DNA of 64,000 nt. Source: Rhodospirillum centenum SW. GTDB taxonomy: Bacteria > Pseudomonadota > Alphaproteobacteria > Azospirillales > Azospirillaceae. Position 1 is the stretch's first letter. Each line of letters opens with the position of its first letter. Below, piece by piece: positions 1 to 10,002 of the stretch. The position numbers and the translations under genes were made by a program. The stretch spans positions 764,501-828,500 of the forward strand of contig NC_011420.2 in NCBI RefSeq assembly GCF_000016185.1, given 5' to 3'. The notes under the pieces are model-generated. The model was not told the origin of the DNA. It was given only the letters and a program-made list of their open reading frames with translations, and did not search any database.

Positions 1-229
1 CCAGGCCAACGTCGTGATCGGCAAGGCCGGCCGCAACCGCTGGCTCGGGCGTCGCCCGTCCGTCCGCGGCGTGGTCATGAACCCGATCGACCACCCGCAC
101 GGCGGCGGCGAAGGCCGCACGTCCGGCGGCCGCCACCCGGTCACCCCGTGGGGCAAGCCGACCAAGGGTAAGAAGACGCGTCAAAACAAGGCGACGGACA
201 AGTTCATCATCCGTCGTCGTGCGAAGTAA
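1..229 (+). CDS. rplB: 50S ribosomal protein L2, C-terminal part
   Basis: The open frame enters from the left edge, so only the last 75 codons are present. The visible protein carries the L2 C-terminal signatures [10 protein letters not shown], the HPHGGGEGR loop near the peptidyl transferase centre and a basic tail. L2 binds 23S rRNA and is needed for subunit association and peptidyl transfer. Its position directly before rpsS is the usual S10-operon order. The true start lies outside the window. Confidence 0.97.
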   Translation, partial: QANVVIGKAGRNRWLGRRPSVRGVVMNPIDHPHGGGEGRTSGGRHPVTPWGKPTKGKKTRQNKATDKFIIRRRAK

Positions 230-240
230 GGAGTGGAGCC

Positions 241-519
241 GTGACCCGTTCCGTCTGGAAGGGGCCGTTCGTTGACGGCTACCTGTTGAAGAAGGCAGAG
301 AAGGCGCGCGCGTCGGGCCGCAACGAGATCATCAAGATCTGGTCGCGCCGCTCCACCATCCTGCCGCAGTTCGTGGGCCTCACCTTCGGGGTGTACAACG
401 GCCAGAAGTTCCTGCCGGTGCTGGTGACCGAGAACATGATCGGTCACAAGTTCGGAGAGTTCTCGCCGACGCGGACGTTCTACGGCCACGCGGCCGACAA
501 GAAGGCGAAGAGGAAGTAA
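241..519 (+). CDS. rpsS: 30S ribosomal protein S19
   Basis: A 92-residue protein opening [15 protein letters not shown], the classic S19 N-terminus, with the basic KIWSRRSTI stretch and a lysine-rich tail. S19 sits in the head of the 30S subunit with S13 and contacts tRNA. The start is a GTG, supported by an AAGGAG ribosome-binding site at 228-233, seven bases upstream, which overlaps the rplB stop codon. Full family length. Confidence 0.98.
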   Translation: MTRSVWKGPFVDGYLLKKAEKARASGRNEIIKIWSRRSTILPQFVGLTFGVYNGQKFLPVLVTENMIGHKFGEFSPTRTFYGHAADKKAKRK

Positions 520-520
520 C

Positions 521-919
521 ATGGGCAAGCCAGCGGCAGAGCGGCGCCTCTCCGAAAACGAGGCCCAGGCCTTCGCCCGGTTGATCCGGTCGAGCCCGCG
601 TAAGCTGAACCTGGTCGCGCAGCTGATCCGGGGAAAGGCGGCCGGTGAGGCGCTGGCCCTGCTCACCTTCTCCAAGCGGCGTGTCGCCGGCGAGGTGAAG
701 AAGGTGTTGCAGTCGGCCATCGCCAACGCCGAAAACAACCATCAGCTCGACGTCGACCGGCTGTACGTGTCCCACGCCACCGTGGGCCGTGCCCTGGTGA
801 TGAAGCGCTTCCACGCCCGGGCCCGCGGTCGCGGCGCCCGCGTCGAGAAGTGGTTCAGCAATCTCACCGTGGTGGTGCGTGAGCGCGCCGACGAGCCGGT
901 CCAGGAGGCCGCCGAGTAA
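521..919 (+). CDS. rplV: 50S ribosomal protein L22
   Basis: 132 residues with the L22 core [20 protein letters not shown] followed by the conserved C-terminal hairpin that lines the exit tunnel ([17 protein letters not shown]). It has an acidic C-terminal extension beyond the core. The ATG begins one base after the rpsS stop, and the TAA overlaps the rpsC ATG by one base, so translation is likely coupled. Confidence 0.98.
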   Translation: MGKPAAERRLSENEAQAFARLIRSSPRKLNLVAQLIRGKAAGEALALLTFSKRRVAGEVKKVLQSAIANAENNHQLDVDRLYVSHATVGRALVMKRFHARARGRGARVEKWFSNLTVVVRERADEPVQEAAE

Positions 920-1596
920 TGGGTCAGAAAGTCAATCCCGTCGGGCTGCGGCTCGGCATCAACCGGACCTGGGACAGCCGCTGGTTCGCCGCGCGCGACT
1001 ATGCGGTGCTGCTGCACCAGGATCTGAAGCTGCGCAAGTTCCTGCAGGGCAAGCTGCAGGCTGCCGGCGTGTCCCGCATCGTCATCGAGCGGCCGGCCAA
1101 GAAGGCCCGCGTCACCATCCACACGGCCCGTCCGGGTGTGGTGATCGGCAAGAAGGGCGCCGACATCGAGAAGCTGCGCGGTACGCTGGGCACCATGGCC
1201 GGCGGTGAGGTCAGCCTGAACATCGTCGAGATCCGCAAGCCGGAACTCGACGCCCGGCTGATCGCCGAGAACATCGCCAGCCAGCTCGAGCGCCGTGTCG
1301 CCTTCCGTCGCGCCATGAAGCGCGCCGTGCAGTCGGCCATGCGTCTGGGCGCCCAGGGCATCCGGATCAACTGCTCCGGCCGTCTGGGCGGGGCGGAGAT
1401 CGCGCGTCTGGAGTGGTACCGCGAAGGCCGCGTGCCGCTGCACACCCTCCGCGCCGACATCGACTACGGGACGGCCACGGCCAAGACCACCTACGGCACC
1501 TGCGGCGTGAAGGTCTGGGTGTTCAAGGGTGAGATCCTGGCGCACGACCCCATGGCGCAGGACAAGCGCGCCATGGAGCAGGCGCCGGCCCGCTGA
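919..1596 (+). CDS. rpsC: 30S ribosomal protein S3
   Basis: 225 residues opening [14 protein letters not shown], the S3 N-terminus. A KH RNA-binding domain carries [13 protein letters not shown] around residues 74-86, followed by the S3 C-terminal domain with [11 protein letters not shown]3 forms part of the mRNA entry channel and its helicase. The start overlaps the rplV stop. A 38-base gap with GATACGAAAGG precedes rplP. Confidence 0.98.
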   Translation: MGQKVNPVGLRLGINRTWDSRWFAARDYAVLLHQDLKLRKFLQGKLQAAGVSRIVIERPAKKARVTIHTARPGVVIGKKGADIEKLRGTLGTMAGGEVSLNIVEIRKPELDARLIAENIASQLERRVAFRRAMKRAVQSAMRLGAQGIRINCSGRLGGAEIARLEWYREGRVPLHTLRADIDYGTATAKTTYGTCGVKVWVFKGEILAHDPMAQDKRAMEQAPAR

Positions 1597-1634
1597 CCGG
1601 TCGGATACTGGCAGGGATACGAAAGGCGATTGCC

Positions 1635-2060
1635 ATGCTGAGTCCGAAGCGTACCAAGTACCGCAAGGCCCACAAGGGCCGTATCCACGGCACGGCCAAG
1701 GGCGGTACCTCCCTCAATTTCGGTGCCTACGGCCTGAAGGCCGTGGAGCCGATGCGCGTCACCGCGCGCCAGATCGAGAGCGCGCGCCGGGCCATCACCC
1801 GCCACCTGAAGCGTCAGGGGCGGGTCTGGATCCGGATTTTCCCCGACCTCCCGGTCTCGACCAAGCCGGCCGAAGTCCGAATGGGCTCCGGTAAGGGTTC
1901 GCCCGAATTCTGGGCGGCCCGGGTGCATCCGGGTCGTATCATGTTCGAGGTCGACGGCGTTCCGCTCGACCTCGCCAAGCGCGCCTTCGAGCTGGCGGCT
2001 GCCAAGCTGCCGATCAAGACGCGGTTCATCACCCGCCTGGGTGAGGGAGGTGAGGCATGA
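1635..2060 (+). CDS. rplP: 50S ribosomal protein L16
   Basis: 141 residues opening [16 protein letters not shown], the invariant L16 start, with [18 protein letters not shown] and [11 protein letters not shown] signatures. L16 organises the A site of the 50S subunit. The stop overlaps the rpmC start as ATGA, indicating translational coupling. Confidence 0.98.
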   Translation: MLSPKRTKYRKAHKGRIHGTAKGGTSLNFGAYGLKAVEPMRVTARQIESARRAITRHLKRQGRVWIRIFPDLPVSTKPAEVRMGSGKGSPEFWAARVHPGRIMFEVDGVPLDLAKRAFELAAAKLPIKTRFITRLGEGGEA

Positions 2061-2266
2061 CGAAGGCCACCGACATTCGCACCAAGAGCGCGGATGAGCT
2101 GAACGAGCAGCTCCTCCAGCTCAAGAAGGAGCAGTTCAACCTGCGCTTCCAGCGCGCCTCCGGGCAGTTGGAGAACACGGCGCGGGTCCGGGAGGTGCGT
2201 CGCGACATCGCGCGCATCAAGACCATCCTGGGCGAGCGGACCCGGTCCGCTCAGCCCGCGTCCTGA
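2057..2266 (+). CDS. rpmC: 50S ribosomal protein L29
   Basis: 69 residues forming the expected two-helix hairpin: [22 protein letters not shown], then [21 protein letters not shown]29 lies at the peptide exit near L23 and helps dock trigger factor and SRP. The ATG lies within the last codons of rplP (ATGA overlap). Confidence 0.97.
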   Translation: MTKATDIRTKSADELNEQLLQLKKEQFNLRFQRASGQLENTARVREVRRDIARIKTILGERTRSAQPAS

Positions 2267-2282
2267 GTAGGGGGAGCCTGTT

Positions 2283-2540
2283 ATGCCCCGGCGTATTTTG
2301 CAGGGCACGGTGGTGAGCGACAAGGGCGACAAGACGGTCATCGTCTTGGTAGAACGCCGCGTCATGCACCCCGTCTATAAGAAGTTCATCAAGCAGTCCA
2401 AGAAGTATGCCGCCCACGACGAGGCGAACGCGTTCAAGATCGGCGATGTCGTCCAGATCGAGGAATGCCGTCCGATCTCCAAGCGGAAGCGGTGGACCGT
2501 GGTTACCGGCGCGGCCGCCGAGGCCGGCGCTGCAAGCTGA
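2283..2540 (+). CDS. rpsQ: 30S ribosomal protein S17
   Basis: 85 residues with the S17 OB-fold signature [19 protein letters not shown], then [19 protein letters not shown] and the conserved [13 protein letters not shown] motif. It binds 16S rRNA in the body of the 30S subunit. The ATG follows a GGGGGAG ribosome-binding site in the short gap after rpmC. The small Ala/Glu C-terminal tail varies between species. Confidence 0.98.
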   Translation: MPRRILQGTVVSDKGDKTVIVLVERRVMHPVYKKFIKQSKKYAAHDEANAFKIGDVVQIEECRPISKRKRWTVVTGAAAEAGAAS

Positions 2541-2558
2541 GCATAAGGAAATCATCCC

Positions 2559-2927
2559 ATGATCCAGATGCAAACCAACCTGGAGGTCGCGGACAACAGC
2601 GGCGCGCGCCGGGTGCAGTGCATCAAGGTGCTGGGCGGCGCGGGTCGCCGGTTCGCCTCCGTCGGCGACATCATCGTCGTCTCGGTGAAGGAGGCGATCC
2701 CGCGCGGCCGCGTGAAGAAGGGTGACGTGCATCGCGCCGTCATCGTCCGCACCGCCAAGGAGATCCGTCGTGAAGACGGCTCCTGCATCCGCTTCGACCG
2801 CAACGCGGCCGTGCTCATCAACAAGCAGGGCGAGCCGATCGGCACCCGCATCTTCGGGCCGGTGACGCGTGAGCTGCGCGCCAAGAAGTACATGAAGATC
2901 ATTTCCCTGGCGCCGGAGGTGTTGTGA
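2559..2927 (+). CDS. rplN: 50S ribosomal protein L14
   Basis: 122 residues opening [19 protein letters not shown], a diagnostic L14 start, with [15 protein letters not shown] and the C-terminal FGPVTRELR motif. L14 contributes to subunit bridges with 16S rRNA. TAAGGAAATC before the ATG serves as ribosome-binding site. The TGA overlaps the rplX ATG. Confidence 0.98.
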   Translation: MIQMQTNLEVADNSGARRVQCIKVLGGAGRRFASVGDIIVVSVKEAIPRGRVKKGDVHRAVIVRTAKEIRREDGSCIRFDRNAAVLINKQGEPIGTRIFGPVTRELRAKKYMKIISLAPEVL

Positions 2928-3244
2928 TGGCCGCGAAGATCCGCAAGAACGACCGCGTGGTCGTCCTCACCGGCAAGGACAAGGGAAAGACGGGTGAGGT
3001 CATCGAGGTCCTGCCGAAGGAGAACCGGGTCAAGGTGCGGGGCGTCAATCTGGTGAAGAAGCACCAGCGCCCGACCCCGACCCAGCAGGGCGGCATTGTC
3101 GAGATCGAGGCGGCGCTGCACGTGTCCAACGTGGCGCACATCGACCCGAAGACCAGCAAGCCGACCCGCGTGGGGTTCAAGACGCTCGAAGACGGCCGCA
3201 AGGTGCGCGTCGCCAAGGCGTCCGGCGAAATCATCGACCTGTGA
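2927..3244 (+). CDS. rplX: 50S ribosomal protein L24
   Basis: 105 residues with the KOW motif near the N-terminus ([21 protein letters not shown]), followed by [11 protein letters not shown]24 is an assembly initiator of the 50S subunit. I chose the ATG at 2927 rather than the GTG one codon earlier, because it sits at normal distance from GGAGG within the rplN C-terminal codons and overlaps the rplN TGA by one base. Confidence 0.97.
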   Translation: MAAKIRKNDRVVVLTGKDKGKTGEVIEVLPKENRVKVRGVNLVKKHQRPTPTQQGGIVEIEAALHVSNVAHIDPKTSKPTRVGFKTLEDGRKVRVAKASGEIIDL

Positions 3245-3252
3245 GGCGGACC

Positions 3253-3795
3253 ATGGCTGCCCGACTGAAAGAGCGTTACGACACCGTGGTCCGGCCGAGT
3301 CTGAAGGCGGAGTTCAACTACGCCAACGACATGGAAGTGCCGCGCATCGAGAAGATCGTCATCAACATGGGCGTCGGCGAAGCGGCCGGCGACGGCAAGA
3401 AGATCCAGTCCGCCGTTGCCGATCTGACCGCGATCACCGGCCAGAAGCCCGTTGTGACGCGCGCCCGCAAGTCCATCGCCCAGTTCAAGCTGCGCGAGAA
3501 CATGCCGATCGGCTGCAAGGTCACCCTGCGCCGCGACCGCATGTACGAGTTCCTCGACCGTCTGGTGACGATCGCCCTGCCGCGTGTCCGCGACTTCCGC
3601 GGCATCCCCGGCAACAGCTTCGATGGCCGTGGCAACTACGCCATGGGCCTGAAGGAGCAGTTGATCTTCCCGGAAATCGACTACGACAAGGTCGACGAGG
3701 TCCGGGGCATGGACATCATCATCGTGACGACGGCGAAGACCGACAAGGAGGCCAAGGCGCTCCTGAAGGGCTTCGACATGCCGTTCAGCAACTGA
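3253..3795 (+). CDS. rplE: 50S ribosomal protein L5
   Basis: 180 residues with the L5 signatures [33 protein letters not shown] and [13 protein letters not shown]5 binds 5S rRNA and contacts P-site tRNA. The frame is open from 3241, but the ATG at 3253 follows a GAGGCGGA ribosome-binding site and gives the family N-terminus MAARLKERY. Confidence 0.98.
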   Translation: MAARLKERYDTVVRPSLKAEFNYANDMEVPRIEKIVINMGVGEAAGDGKKIQSAVADLTAITGQKPVVTRARKSIAQFKLRENMPIGCKVTLRRDRMYEFLDRLVTIALPRVRDFRGIPGNSFDGRGNYAMGLKEQLIFPEIDYDKVDEVRGMDIIIVTTAKTDKEAKALLKGFDMPFSN

Positions 3796-3812
3796 GCGGC
3801 GGGAGCGAGACC

Positions 3813-4118
3813 ATGGCTAAGAAGAGCTCTGTCGAGAAGAACAAGCGCCGCCGCAAGATGGTGGCGCAGCAGGCGCCGAAGCGCGAAGCGCTGCGTGCCA
3901 TCGCCCGCGACCGCACCCTCCCCCCGGAGGAGCGGTTCCAGGCGGTCCTGAAGCTGGCCGAGATGCCGCGCAACGGCAGCAAGGTCCGCATCCGGAACCG
4001 CTGCGAGCTGACGGGGCGCCCGCGCGCCTACTATCGCAAGTTCCGTCTCTCCCGCGTCACGCTGCGTGAGCTGGCCTCTACGGGCCAGATCCCCGGCATG
4101 ACCAAGTCGAGCTGGTAA
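3813..4118 (+). CDS. rpsN: 30S ribosomal protein S14, zinc-free type
   Basis: 101 residues: the long S14 form that lacks the CxxC zinc ribbon, ending [16 protein letters not shown] and [11 protein letters not shown]. It binds the head of the 30S subunit. The ATG follows GGGAGCGAGACC. The reading frame extends far upstream through rplE, but only this start makes S14. Confidence 0.97.
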   Translation: MAKKSSVEKNKRRRKMVAQQAPKREALRAIARDRTLPPEERFQAVLKLAEMPRNGSKVRIRNRCELTGRPRAYYRKFRLSRVTLRELASTGQIPGMTKSSW

Positions 4119-4131
4119 GGAGGGTCGGGTA

Positions 4132-4530
4132 ATGAACCTGAGCGATCCCCTGGGCGATATGCTGACCCGTATCCGGAACGGTCAGAAGGCCCGTATGTCG
4201 GTCATCACGAGCCCGGCCTCGAAGCTGCGCACGAATGTCCTGGAAGTGCTGAAGCGTGAGGGCTACATCCGCGGCTACAATGTCGAGGACGTCCGTCCCG
4301 GTGTGCGCAATCTGCGCATCGAGCTGAAGTACCATGAAGGCGAGCCTGTGATTAAGGAGATCCACCGCGTCTCCAAGCCGGGCCGCCGCATCTACTCGAA
4401 GATCGCCGACCTGCCCCGTGTCTACAACGGGCTGGGTATTGCGATCCTGTCGACGCCGCGGGGCGTCATGTCCGATGCGGAGGCCCGCGCTGCCAATGTC
4501 GGCGGCGAGGTCCTCTGCAAGGTGTTCTAA
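4132..4530 (+). CDS. rpsH: 30S ribosomal protein S8
   Basis: 132 residues opening [18 protein letters not shown], with a C-terminal [17 protein letters not shown] motif that is the S8 family signature. S8 is a primary 16S rRNA binder and, in E. coli, the translational repressor of the spc operon. AAGGAGGGTCGGGTA before the ATG is a strong ribosome-binding site. Confidence 0.98.
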   Translation: MNLSDPLGDMLTRIRNGQKARMSVITSPASKLRTNVLEVLKREGYIRGYNVEDVRPGVRNLRIELKYHEGEPVIKEIHRVSKPGRRIYSKIADLPRVYNGLGIAILSTPRGVMSDAEARAANVGGEVLCKVF

Positions 4531-4541
4531 GGAGAACGGAC

Positions 4542-5075
4542 ATGTCGCGTATCGGCAAGCATCCGGTTCCGGTGCCGGCCGGTGTGACCGTCACGGTCGC
4601 CGGCCAGAACCTCACCGCCAAGGGCAAGCTGGGTCAGCTCAGCCTGTCCCTCATCGACGACATCGCCGTCTCCATGGAGGATGGCAAGGTCGTCGTGCAG
4701 CCCCGCACCGAGACCAAGCGCGCCCGCCAGAACTGGGCCACCGCGCGGACCCTGGTGTTCAATCTGGTGAAGGGCGTCAATGACGGCTTCACCAAGAACC
4801 TCGAGATCAACGGCGTCGGCTACAAGGCTGCCGTCCAGGGCAAGGACCTGGTCCTGAACCTGGGCTACAGCCATGAGATCCGGTACCCCATCCCCGAGGG
4901 GATCACGATCAAGTGCGATAAGCCGACTTCGGTGTCGGTGAGTGGCACGGACAAGCAGCAGGTCGGCCAGGTGGCCGCGGAGATCCGCGCGTTCCGTGGG
5001 CCCGAGCCCTACAAGGGCAAGGGTGTGAAGTACGAGAACGAGGTGATCATCCGTAAGGAAGGCAAGAAGAAGTAG
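4542..5075 (+). CDS. rplF: 50S ribosomal protein L6
   Basis: 177 residues opening [15 protein letters not shown], with the duplicated L6 fold and the C-terminal signature [17 protein letters not shown]6 lies near the sarcin-ricin loop. AAGGAGA precedes the start by six bases. The lysine-rich end is typical. Confidence 0.98.
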   Translation: MSRIGKHPVPVPAGVTVTVAGQNLTAKGKLGQLSLSLIDDIAVSMEDGKVVVQPRTETKRARQNWATARTLVFNLVKGVNDGFTKNLEINGVGYKAAVQGKDLVLNLGYSHEIRYPIPEGITIKCDKPTSVSVSGTDKQQVGQVAAEIRAFRGPEPYKGKGVKYENEVIIRKEGKKK

Positions 5076-5086
5076 GGGCGCGGGAC

Positions 5087-5449
5087 ATGAGCAAGCAAAA
5101 CGAACTCAACGCGCGGCGCAAGCAGCGCGTCCGGGCCCGGATCAAGAAGTACGGCAGCGGCCGTCCGCGTCTGTCCGTGTTCCGCTCCAGCAAGCACATC
5201 TATGCCCAGATCATCGACGACACGGCGGGCCATACGCTCGCCGCGGCGTCGAGCCTGGACAAGGATCTGCGCGAAGGCCTCAAGACGGGTGCCGATATCG
5301 ACGCGGCCAAGGCGGTGGGCAAGCTCATCGCCGAGCGCGCCACGGCGAAGGGCGTCACCGCGGTCGTCTTCGACCGTGGCGCCTACCTGTTCCATGGCCG
5401 GGTGAAGGCTCTGGCCGACGCCGCGCGCGAAGCCGGCCTGCAGTTCTAA
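5087..5449 (+). CDS. rplR: 50S ribosomal protein L18
   Basis: 120 residues with [20 protein letters not shown] and the C-terminal [19 protein letters not shown] motif. L18 delivers 5S rRNA to the 50S subunit together with L5. The gene is separated from rplF by 11 bases that contain a weak purine-rich site. Confidence 0.98.
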   Translation: MSKQNELNARRKQRVRARIKKYGSGRPRLSVFRSSKHIYAQIIDDTAGHTLAAASSLDKDLREGLKTGADIDAAKAVGKLIAERATAKGVTAVVFDRGAYLFHGRVKALADAAREAGLQF

Positions 5450-5461
5450 GGGGTATCGACC

Positions 5462-6094
5462 ATGGCACGTAACGAGTCTGAAGCCGCGGGCGGCGAGCGG
5501 GAACGCCGGGGTCGTGACCGCGGCGAACGGCGCGAGCGCGGCGGCGACCGCGCCGAGCGGCGGGAGGATGGTGAGGAGCTTGTCGAAAAGCTCGTCGGCA
5601 TCAACCGCGTGGCGAAGGTGGTGAAGGGCGGCCGGCGCTTCGGCTTCGCTGCCCTGGTGGTCGTGGGCGACGCGAAGGGCCGCGTTGGCGTCGGCGCCGG
5701 CAAGGCGCGCGAGGTTCCGGAGGCCATCCGCAAGGCCACCGATCAGGCCAAGCGCTCCATGATCCGCGTCCCCCTGCGGGAAGGCCGGACCCTGCATCAT
5801 GACGTGTACGGCCACTTCGGTGCCGGCCGGGTCGTGCTGCGGGCCGCTCCTCCGGGCACCGGCATCATCGCCGGCGGTCCGATGCGCGCGATCCTCGAGG
5901 CGCTGGGCGTGGCCGACGTGGTGACCAAGTCGGTCGGCACGTCGAACCCGCACAACATGATCAAGGCGACGTTCGACGCGCTGAGCCGCTGCGTCAGCCC
6001 GCGGGCCGTCGCTGCCCGCCGCGGCCGCCGCGTCAGCGACATCCTCGGCAAGCGCGAGACGGGCGCTGGCGAGAGCAAGGAGGCCGCGGCATGA
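5462..6094 (+). CDS. rpsE: 30S ribosomal protein S5 with charged N-terminal extension
   Basis: 210 residues, longer than the E. coli protein (about 166). The core begins near residue 38 ([19 protein letters not shown]) and has the S5 signature and the [17 protein letters not shown] motif. S5 helps form the mRNA entry and decoding fidelity region. The first ~37 residues are almost entirely Arg, Glu, Gly and Asp, a low-complexity extension also known in other alphaproteobacteria. The stop overlaps the rpmD start (ATGA). Confidence 0.97.
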   Translation: MARNESEAAGGERERRGRDRGERRERGGDRAERREDGEELVEKLVGINRVAKVVKGGRRFGFAALVVVGDAKGRVGVGAGKAREVPEAIRKATDQAKRSMIRVPLREGRTLHHDVYGHFGAGRVVLRAAPPGTGIIAGGPMRAILEALGVADVVTKSVGTSNPHNMIKATFDALSRCVSPRAVAARRGRRVSDILGKRETGAGESKEAAA

Positions 6095-6282
6095 GCGAGA
6101 AGAACACCATCGTCGTCACACAGATCGGCAGCCCGATCGGTCGGAAGTCCGACCAGCGGGCCACTCTGGTCGGCCTCGGCCTGAACAAGCTGCACCGGAC
6201 GCGCGAGCTGGAGGATACTCCGGCCGTGCGGGGCATGATCGCCAAGGTGCATCACCTCGTGCGCGTCGAGAAGGCCTCCTGA
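6091..6282 (+). CDS. rpmD: 50S ribosomal protein L30
   Basis: 63 residues with [20 protein letters not shown] and [21 protein letters not shown], the bacterial L30 fold. The start lies inside the last codons of rpsE. L30 is dispensable in some bacteria but its place between rpsE and rplO is standard. Confidence 0.97.
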   Translation: MSEKNTIVVTQIGSPIGRKSDQRATLVGLGLNKLHRTRELEDTPAVRGMIAKVHHLVRVEKAS

Positions 6283-6315
6283 GGCCTTCCCGATACGGCT
6301 TGAAGGAACGCTCCC

Positions 6316-6798
6316 ATGAAGTTGAATGAACTGAAGGACAACCCCGGCGCCCGCAAAGAGCGGATGCGCGTGGGGCGCGGTATCGGGTCCGGCAAGGGCA
6401 AGACCGGTGGCCGCGGCGTGAAGGGTCAGAAGTCCCGTACCGGCGTGTCGATCAAGGGGTTCGAGGGCGGTCAGATGCCCTTGCACCGCCGGCTGCCGAA
6501 GCGCGGCTTCCGCAACATCTTCGCCAAGGACTACGCGGTGGTGAACCTGGGCAAGATCCAGGCCGCCATCGAGGCGGGCCGTCTGGAGACGGGCGCCCCG
6601 GTCACGGTGGACGTGCTGCGCGCGGCCGGGCTGGTGAAGGCATCGCGTGACGGTGTCCGCCTGCTGGCGAAGGGCACCCTCACCGCTGCCGTCACCTTCG
6701 AGGTGGCGGGGGCTTCTGCCGCCGCCGTCGAGGCGGTCGAGAAGGCGGGTGGCAAGGTCGTCGTAATCGGCGCAGAGCCGGCGGCTGCGGCCGAGTGA
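6316..6798 (+). CDS. rplO: 50S ribosomal protein L15
   Basis: 160 residues with the glycine-rich N-terminus [20 protein letters not shown] and the [12 protein letters not shown] motif. The globular C-terminal half ends in an Ala-rich tail. L15 is a late-assembling 50S protein. TTGAAGGAACG supplies the ribosome-binding site. A hairpin terminator follows within ten bases, so rplO closes a transcription unit. Confidence 0.98.
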
Positions 6799-6803
6799 TC
6801 CGG

Positions 6804-6837
6804 AAGGCCGGCGCCTGTCGCCGGCCTTTCCGTTTCC
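6804..6837 (+). terminator. Hairpin terminator after rplO
   Basis: A perfect 10-bp stem pairs AAGGCCGGCG (6804-6813) with CGCCGGCCTT (6819-6828) across a five-base loop and is followed by TCCGTTT. It begins six bases after the rplO stop. It would separate the spc ribosomal genes from secY at least partially. Confidence 0.75.
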
Positions 6838-7148
6838 AGGGTTCCCCCCGGCCTGAAGGGCTGGGCGGGAACCGACCGGCCCCGGACGCTCCGGCCCCGG
6901 ACGCTCCGGACTGCCGGCCTCTCATCGGAACCGATCCGTCGGCCGCAGGGCCGGCATCCCGCGCCATCACGGCAACCCGGCGCGCCCGCTGCCGGAAGCC
7001 GGGGGGCGGCTTGATCCGCTGGACGCCACCGGCCATATCCGTCGGGTCACTGCGGCTCCGGGATCGCCGCATGCGCAGGACAACCGACGCTCACCGTTGA
7101 TTCCTGTCGGCAGCATCCCTGTCGACACGACGCCGCGGTCGATGGATG
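6838..7148. other. Intergenic region between rplO and secY
   Basis: No convincing gene. It contains a 15-bp direct repeat GGCCCCGGACGCTCC at about 6879-6908 (two copies) and leads into the proposed secY promoter. Open frames here lack a ribosome-binding site and any recognisable protein. Confidence 0.6.
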
Positions 7149-7177
7149 TTGTCTGTCAACGTCGGGATCGCTACCTT
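7149..7177 (+). promoter_or_regulatory. Putative sigma-70 promoter of secY-adk
   Basis: TTGTCT (7149-7154) and TACCTT (7172-7177) are separated by 17 bases, about 43 bases before the secY ATG. The site lies downstream of the rplO terminator, where a promoter would be needed. The -10 element is only a moderate match, so this is an inference. Confidence 0.45.
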
Positions 7178-7219
7178 TCCCGCGCGTCCGTCGGGCACTC
7201 TGAATTCAAGGGACTGAGA

Positions 7220-8566
7220 ATGGCATCCGCCGCCGAGCAGCTTGCCGCCAACATCAATTTCGGTGCCTTCGCCAAGGCCACCGAGTTGAAGAAGCGCCTC
7301 TGGTTCACCCTGGGCGCCCTCCTCGTCTATCGGTTGGGCACCTACGTCCCGCTGCCCGGCATCAACGCCCAGGCCTTCGCCGACATCTTCAGCCAGGCGT
7401 CGGGCGGCATCCTGGGCATGTTCAACATGTTCGCGGGCGGCGCCATCGAGCGCATGAGCATCTTTGCCCTGAACATCATGCCGTACATCTCGGCGTCGAT
7501 CATCATCCAGCTCATGACGGCCGTGTCGCCGTCGCTGGAGGCGCTGAAGAAGGAAGGCGAATCGGGCCGCAAGAAGCTGAACGAATACACCCGCTACCTG
7601 ACCGTGGCGCTCGCCATCTTCCAGTCCTACGGCCTTGCGGCCGGTCTGGAAGGGCTCAGCACCAGCGCCGGCATCGGCGCGGTGCGGGACCCCGGCGTGT
7701 TCTTCCAGCTCAGCACCGTCATCACCATGGTGGGCGGTACCATGTTCCTGATGTGGCTGGGCGAGCAGATCACGGCGCGCGGCGTGGGCAACGGCATCTC
7801 GCTGATCATCTTCGCCGGCATCGTGGCGGCCCTGCCCGGTGCGCTGGCGCAGCTTCTGGAACTGGGCCGCACCGGGGCCATCGAGACCTGGTTCATCATC
7901 TTCATGATCGTGATGGCGGTTGCAGTCGTGACCTTCATCGTCTTCATGGAGCGGGCGCAGCGCCGCCTGATCGTCCAGTATCCGAAGCGTCAGGTCGGCA
8001 ACAAGATGTTCGGCGGCGAGTCTTCGCACCTGCCGCTGAAGCTCAACACCTCGGGCGTCATCCCGCCGATCTTCGCGTCCTCGCTGCTGCTGCTGCCGCT
8101 GACGGCGGTGGGCTTCAGCGGTGGCCAGGGGCCGGAATGGCTGCGCACCCTGTCGGCCTATCTCGGCCATGGAACGCCCCTCTACATGTCGCTCTATGCG
8201 GCGCTGATCATCTTCTTCTGCTTCTTCTATACCGCCATCGTCTTCAACCCGACGGAGACGGCGGATAATCTGAAGAAGTATGGCGGGTTCATTCCGGGTA
8301 TCCGTCCGGGCAAGAACACCGCCGACTATCTTGATTTCGTGCTGACGCGACTGACGGTGATCGGTGCGGCTTATCTCACCGTGGTCTGCCTGCTGCCGGA
8401 ATTCCTGATCTCGCGGTATTCGATGCCCTTCTACTTCGGCGGCACCAGCCTGCTGATCGTCGTTACCGTCACCATGGACACCGTGGCGCAGATCCATTCC
8501 CACCTGTTGGCTCACCAGTACGAAGGCCTTATCAAGAAGGCCAAGCTTCGGGGGAGAAAGGGATGA
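7220..8566 (+). CDS. secY: Preprotein translocase subunit SecY
   Basis: 448 residues with about ten membrane segments. Signatures are [12 protein letters not shown]-like [12 protein letters not shown], the plug region, [12 protein letters not shown] and the cytoplasmic loop [12 protein letters not shown], which contacts SecA and the ribosome. SecY forms the protein-conducting channel of the inner membrane with SecE and SecG. The frame is open from 7097, but the ATG at 7220 gives the usual short N-terminus ([11 protein letters not shown]). The stop overlaps the adk start (ATGA). Confidence 0.98.
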   Translation: MASAAEQLAANINFGAFAKATELKKRLWFTLGALLVYRLGTYVPLPGINAQAFADIFSQASGGILGMFNMFAGGAIERMSIFALNIMPYISASIIIQLMTAVSPSLEALKKEGESGRKKLNEYTRYLTVALAIFQSYGLAAGLEGLSTSAGIGAVRDPGVFFQLSTVITMVGGTMFLMWLGEQITARGVGNGISLIIFAGIVAALPGALAQLLELGRTGAIETWFIIFMIVMAVAVVTFIVFMERAQRRLIVQYPKRQVGNKMFGGESSHLPLKLNTSGVIPPIFASSLLLLPLTAVGFSGGQGPEWLRTLSAYLGHGTPLYMSLYAALIIFFCFFYTAIVFNPTETADNLKKYGGFIPGIRPGKNTADYLDFVLTRLTVIGAAYLTVVCLLPEFLISRYSMPFYFGGTSLLIVVTVTMDTVAQIHSHLLAHQYEGLIKKAKLRGRKG

Positions 8567-9210
8567 ATCTGATCCTGTTGGGGCCGCCGGGCGCCGGGAA
8601 GGGGACCCAGGCGCAGCGGCTCGAACGTACGCGGGGCATGGTCCAGCTTTCGACGGGCGACATGCTGCGGGCCCTGGTCCGCAGCGGCTCGCCTCTGGGC
8701 CAGCGGGCGGACGCGATCATGAAGGCGGGCCAGCTCGTGCCCGACGAGGTCATGATCGAGATGATCTCCGACCGTATCGAGCAGCCGGACTGTGCCAAAG
8801 GCTTTATCCTGGACGGCTTCCCCCGCACCGTGGTGCAGGCGGAGGCGCTGGACCGGATGCTGGCGGAGAAGGGCCTGCGCCTCGACCACGTGATCGAGAT
8901 GGTGGTGGACGATGCCGCGCTGACCGAGCGCATCACCGGCCGCTTCACCTGCGCCAAGTGCGGCACGGGTTATCACGACACCTTCAAGCGTCCGGCCCAG
9001 GACGGGGTGTGCGATGTCTGTGGCTCGACGGAGTTCACCCGCCGGGCCGACGACAATGCCGAGACCGTGGGCAAGCGCCTGGAGGCCTATCACCGCCAGA
9101 CCGCACCGATCCTGCCTTACTACGCCGACCGCGGCGTGCTGAAGAAGGTGGATGGCATGGCGGACATTGCGGAAGTCGCGCGCCAGATCGAGGCGATCAT
9201 CGCCGGCTGA
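8563..9210 (+). CDS. adk: Adenylate kinase
   Basis: 215 residues of the long-lid type. The P-loop [10 protein letters not shown] is at residues 7-16, the signature FILDGFPRT around 83-91, and the lid holds a four-cysteine zinc site (CAKCG about residues 128-132 and CDVCG about 148-152). It interconverts ATP plus AMP with two ADP. It is translationally coupled to secY, the common alphaproteobacterial arrangement. Confidence 0.98.
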   Translation: MNLILLGPPGAGKGTQAQRLERTRGMVQLSTGDMLRALVRSGSPLGQRADAIMKAGQLVPDEVMIEMISDRIEQPDCAKGFILDGFPRTVVQAEALDRMLAEKGLRLDHVIEMVVDDAALTERITGRFTCAKCGTGYHDTFKRPAQDGVCDVCGSTEFTRRADDNAETVGKRLEAYHRQTAPILPYYADRGVLKKVDGMADIAEVARQIEAIIAG

Positions 9211-9242
9211 TCCGGGGGAGTCTCCGTTCTGCTGCAAGCACC

Positions 9243-9277
9243 GGGGCCGGGGCGGAAACGCTGCCGGCCCCTTTCTT
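9243..9277 (+). terminator. Hairpin terminator after adk
   Basis: GGGGCCGG (9243-9250) pairs with CCGGCCCC (9264-9271) around a 13-base loop and is followed by TTTCTTCGT. It lies 33 bases after the adk stop and immediately before the rpsM promoter, so it probably ends the secY-adk transcript. Confidence 0.7.
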
Positions 9278-9327
9278 CGTCCGGGATCCGGGCAGGTGCG
9301 GCGGTGGGGTGCCGTGGGGGGAATGTG

Positions 9328-9355
9328 TTGACACGATGCACCCCGCGCGTATACT
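9328..9355 (+). promoter_or_regulatory. Strong sigma-70 promoter of rpsM-rpsK-rpoA
   Basis: TTGACA (9328-9333) is a perfect -35 hexamer. Sixteen bases later comes TATACT (9350-9355), one base from the -10 consensus. This is the best promoter-like sequence I see in the window. It implies a leader of roughly 250 nucleotides before rpsM, in which I see no gene. Confidence 0.8.
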
Positions 9356-9612
9356 CGCGCGCCTTACGGATGCTGGCGGCGACGCCGCACCGTATGAGGT
9401 GGTGTCACCGGGCCGCAGCCGATCCAGCGCATCCTTTGATGGGGCGCGGGATGGCGTGCGGTCATCTTTGATTTGGGAATCCTGACACCCTCAGGGTTTC
9501 TTCGGATGAGATGCTCCGCCGCATCGCCCCGGTACGGGGTCGCGGCAGGCGGGGTGTGGACGAAGATCGCCCGACCTCTGCGGGAGGCGGGCAGGAGACG
9601 AGGAGAGAGCGC
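9356..9612 (+). other. Long leader before rpsM
   Basis: About 250 bases separate the promoter from the rpsM start. Open frames exist but none has a ribosome-binding site or a recognisable product. The length would allow an autoregulatory leader, such as the S4-type control known in E. coli, but I did not identify a specific fold. Confidence 0.5.
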
Positions 9613-9981
9613 GTGGCGCGTATCGCTGGCGTCAATATTCCCACGCAGAAGCGCGTGGAGATCGCCCTTCAGTACATCCATGGTATCGGTGCGGCCAAGG
9701 CCAAGGAGATCTGCGGCAAGGTCGGCATCCCGGTCGAGCGCCGGGTGCACCAGCTCACCGATGACGAAGTGCTGCGCATCCGCGAAGTGATCGACAGCGA
9801 CTACAAGGTCGAAGGCGATCTGCGGCGCGAAGTCGCGATGAACATCAAGCGCCTGATGGACATGGCCTGCTACCGCGGCCTGCGCCACCGCAAGGGCCTG
9901 CCGGTCCGCGGTCAGCGCACGCACACGAATGCGCGGACCCGCAAGGGGCCGGCCAAGCCGATCGCCGGCAAGAAGAAGTAA
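9613..9981 (+). CDS. rpsM: 30S ribosomal protein S13
   Basis: 122 residues opening [19 protein letters not shown], with the C-terminal [19 protein letters not shown] signature. S13 lies in the 30S head and contacts P-site tRNA and L5. The frame extends upstream to 9511, but the GTG at 9613 gives the exact family start and follows GAGGAGAGAGC. Confidence 0.97.
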
Positions 9982-10002
9982 TCGCGAGAGCAGGATCAGA
10001 CC

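Noticed and set aside
7091-8515. A 474-codon open frame antisense to secY
   Set aside because: High GC content keeps the opposite frame open. Its composition is His/Arg/Gln-rich with no domain, and secY is unambiguous.
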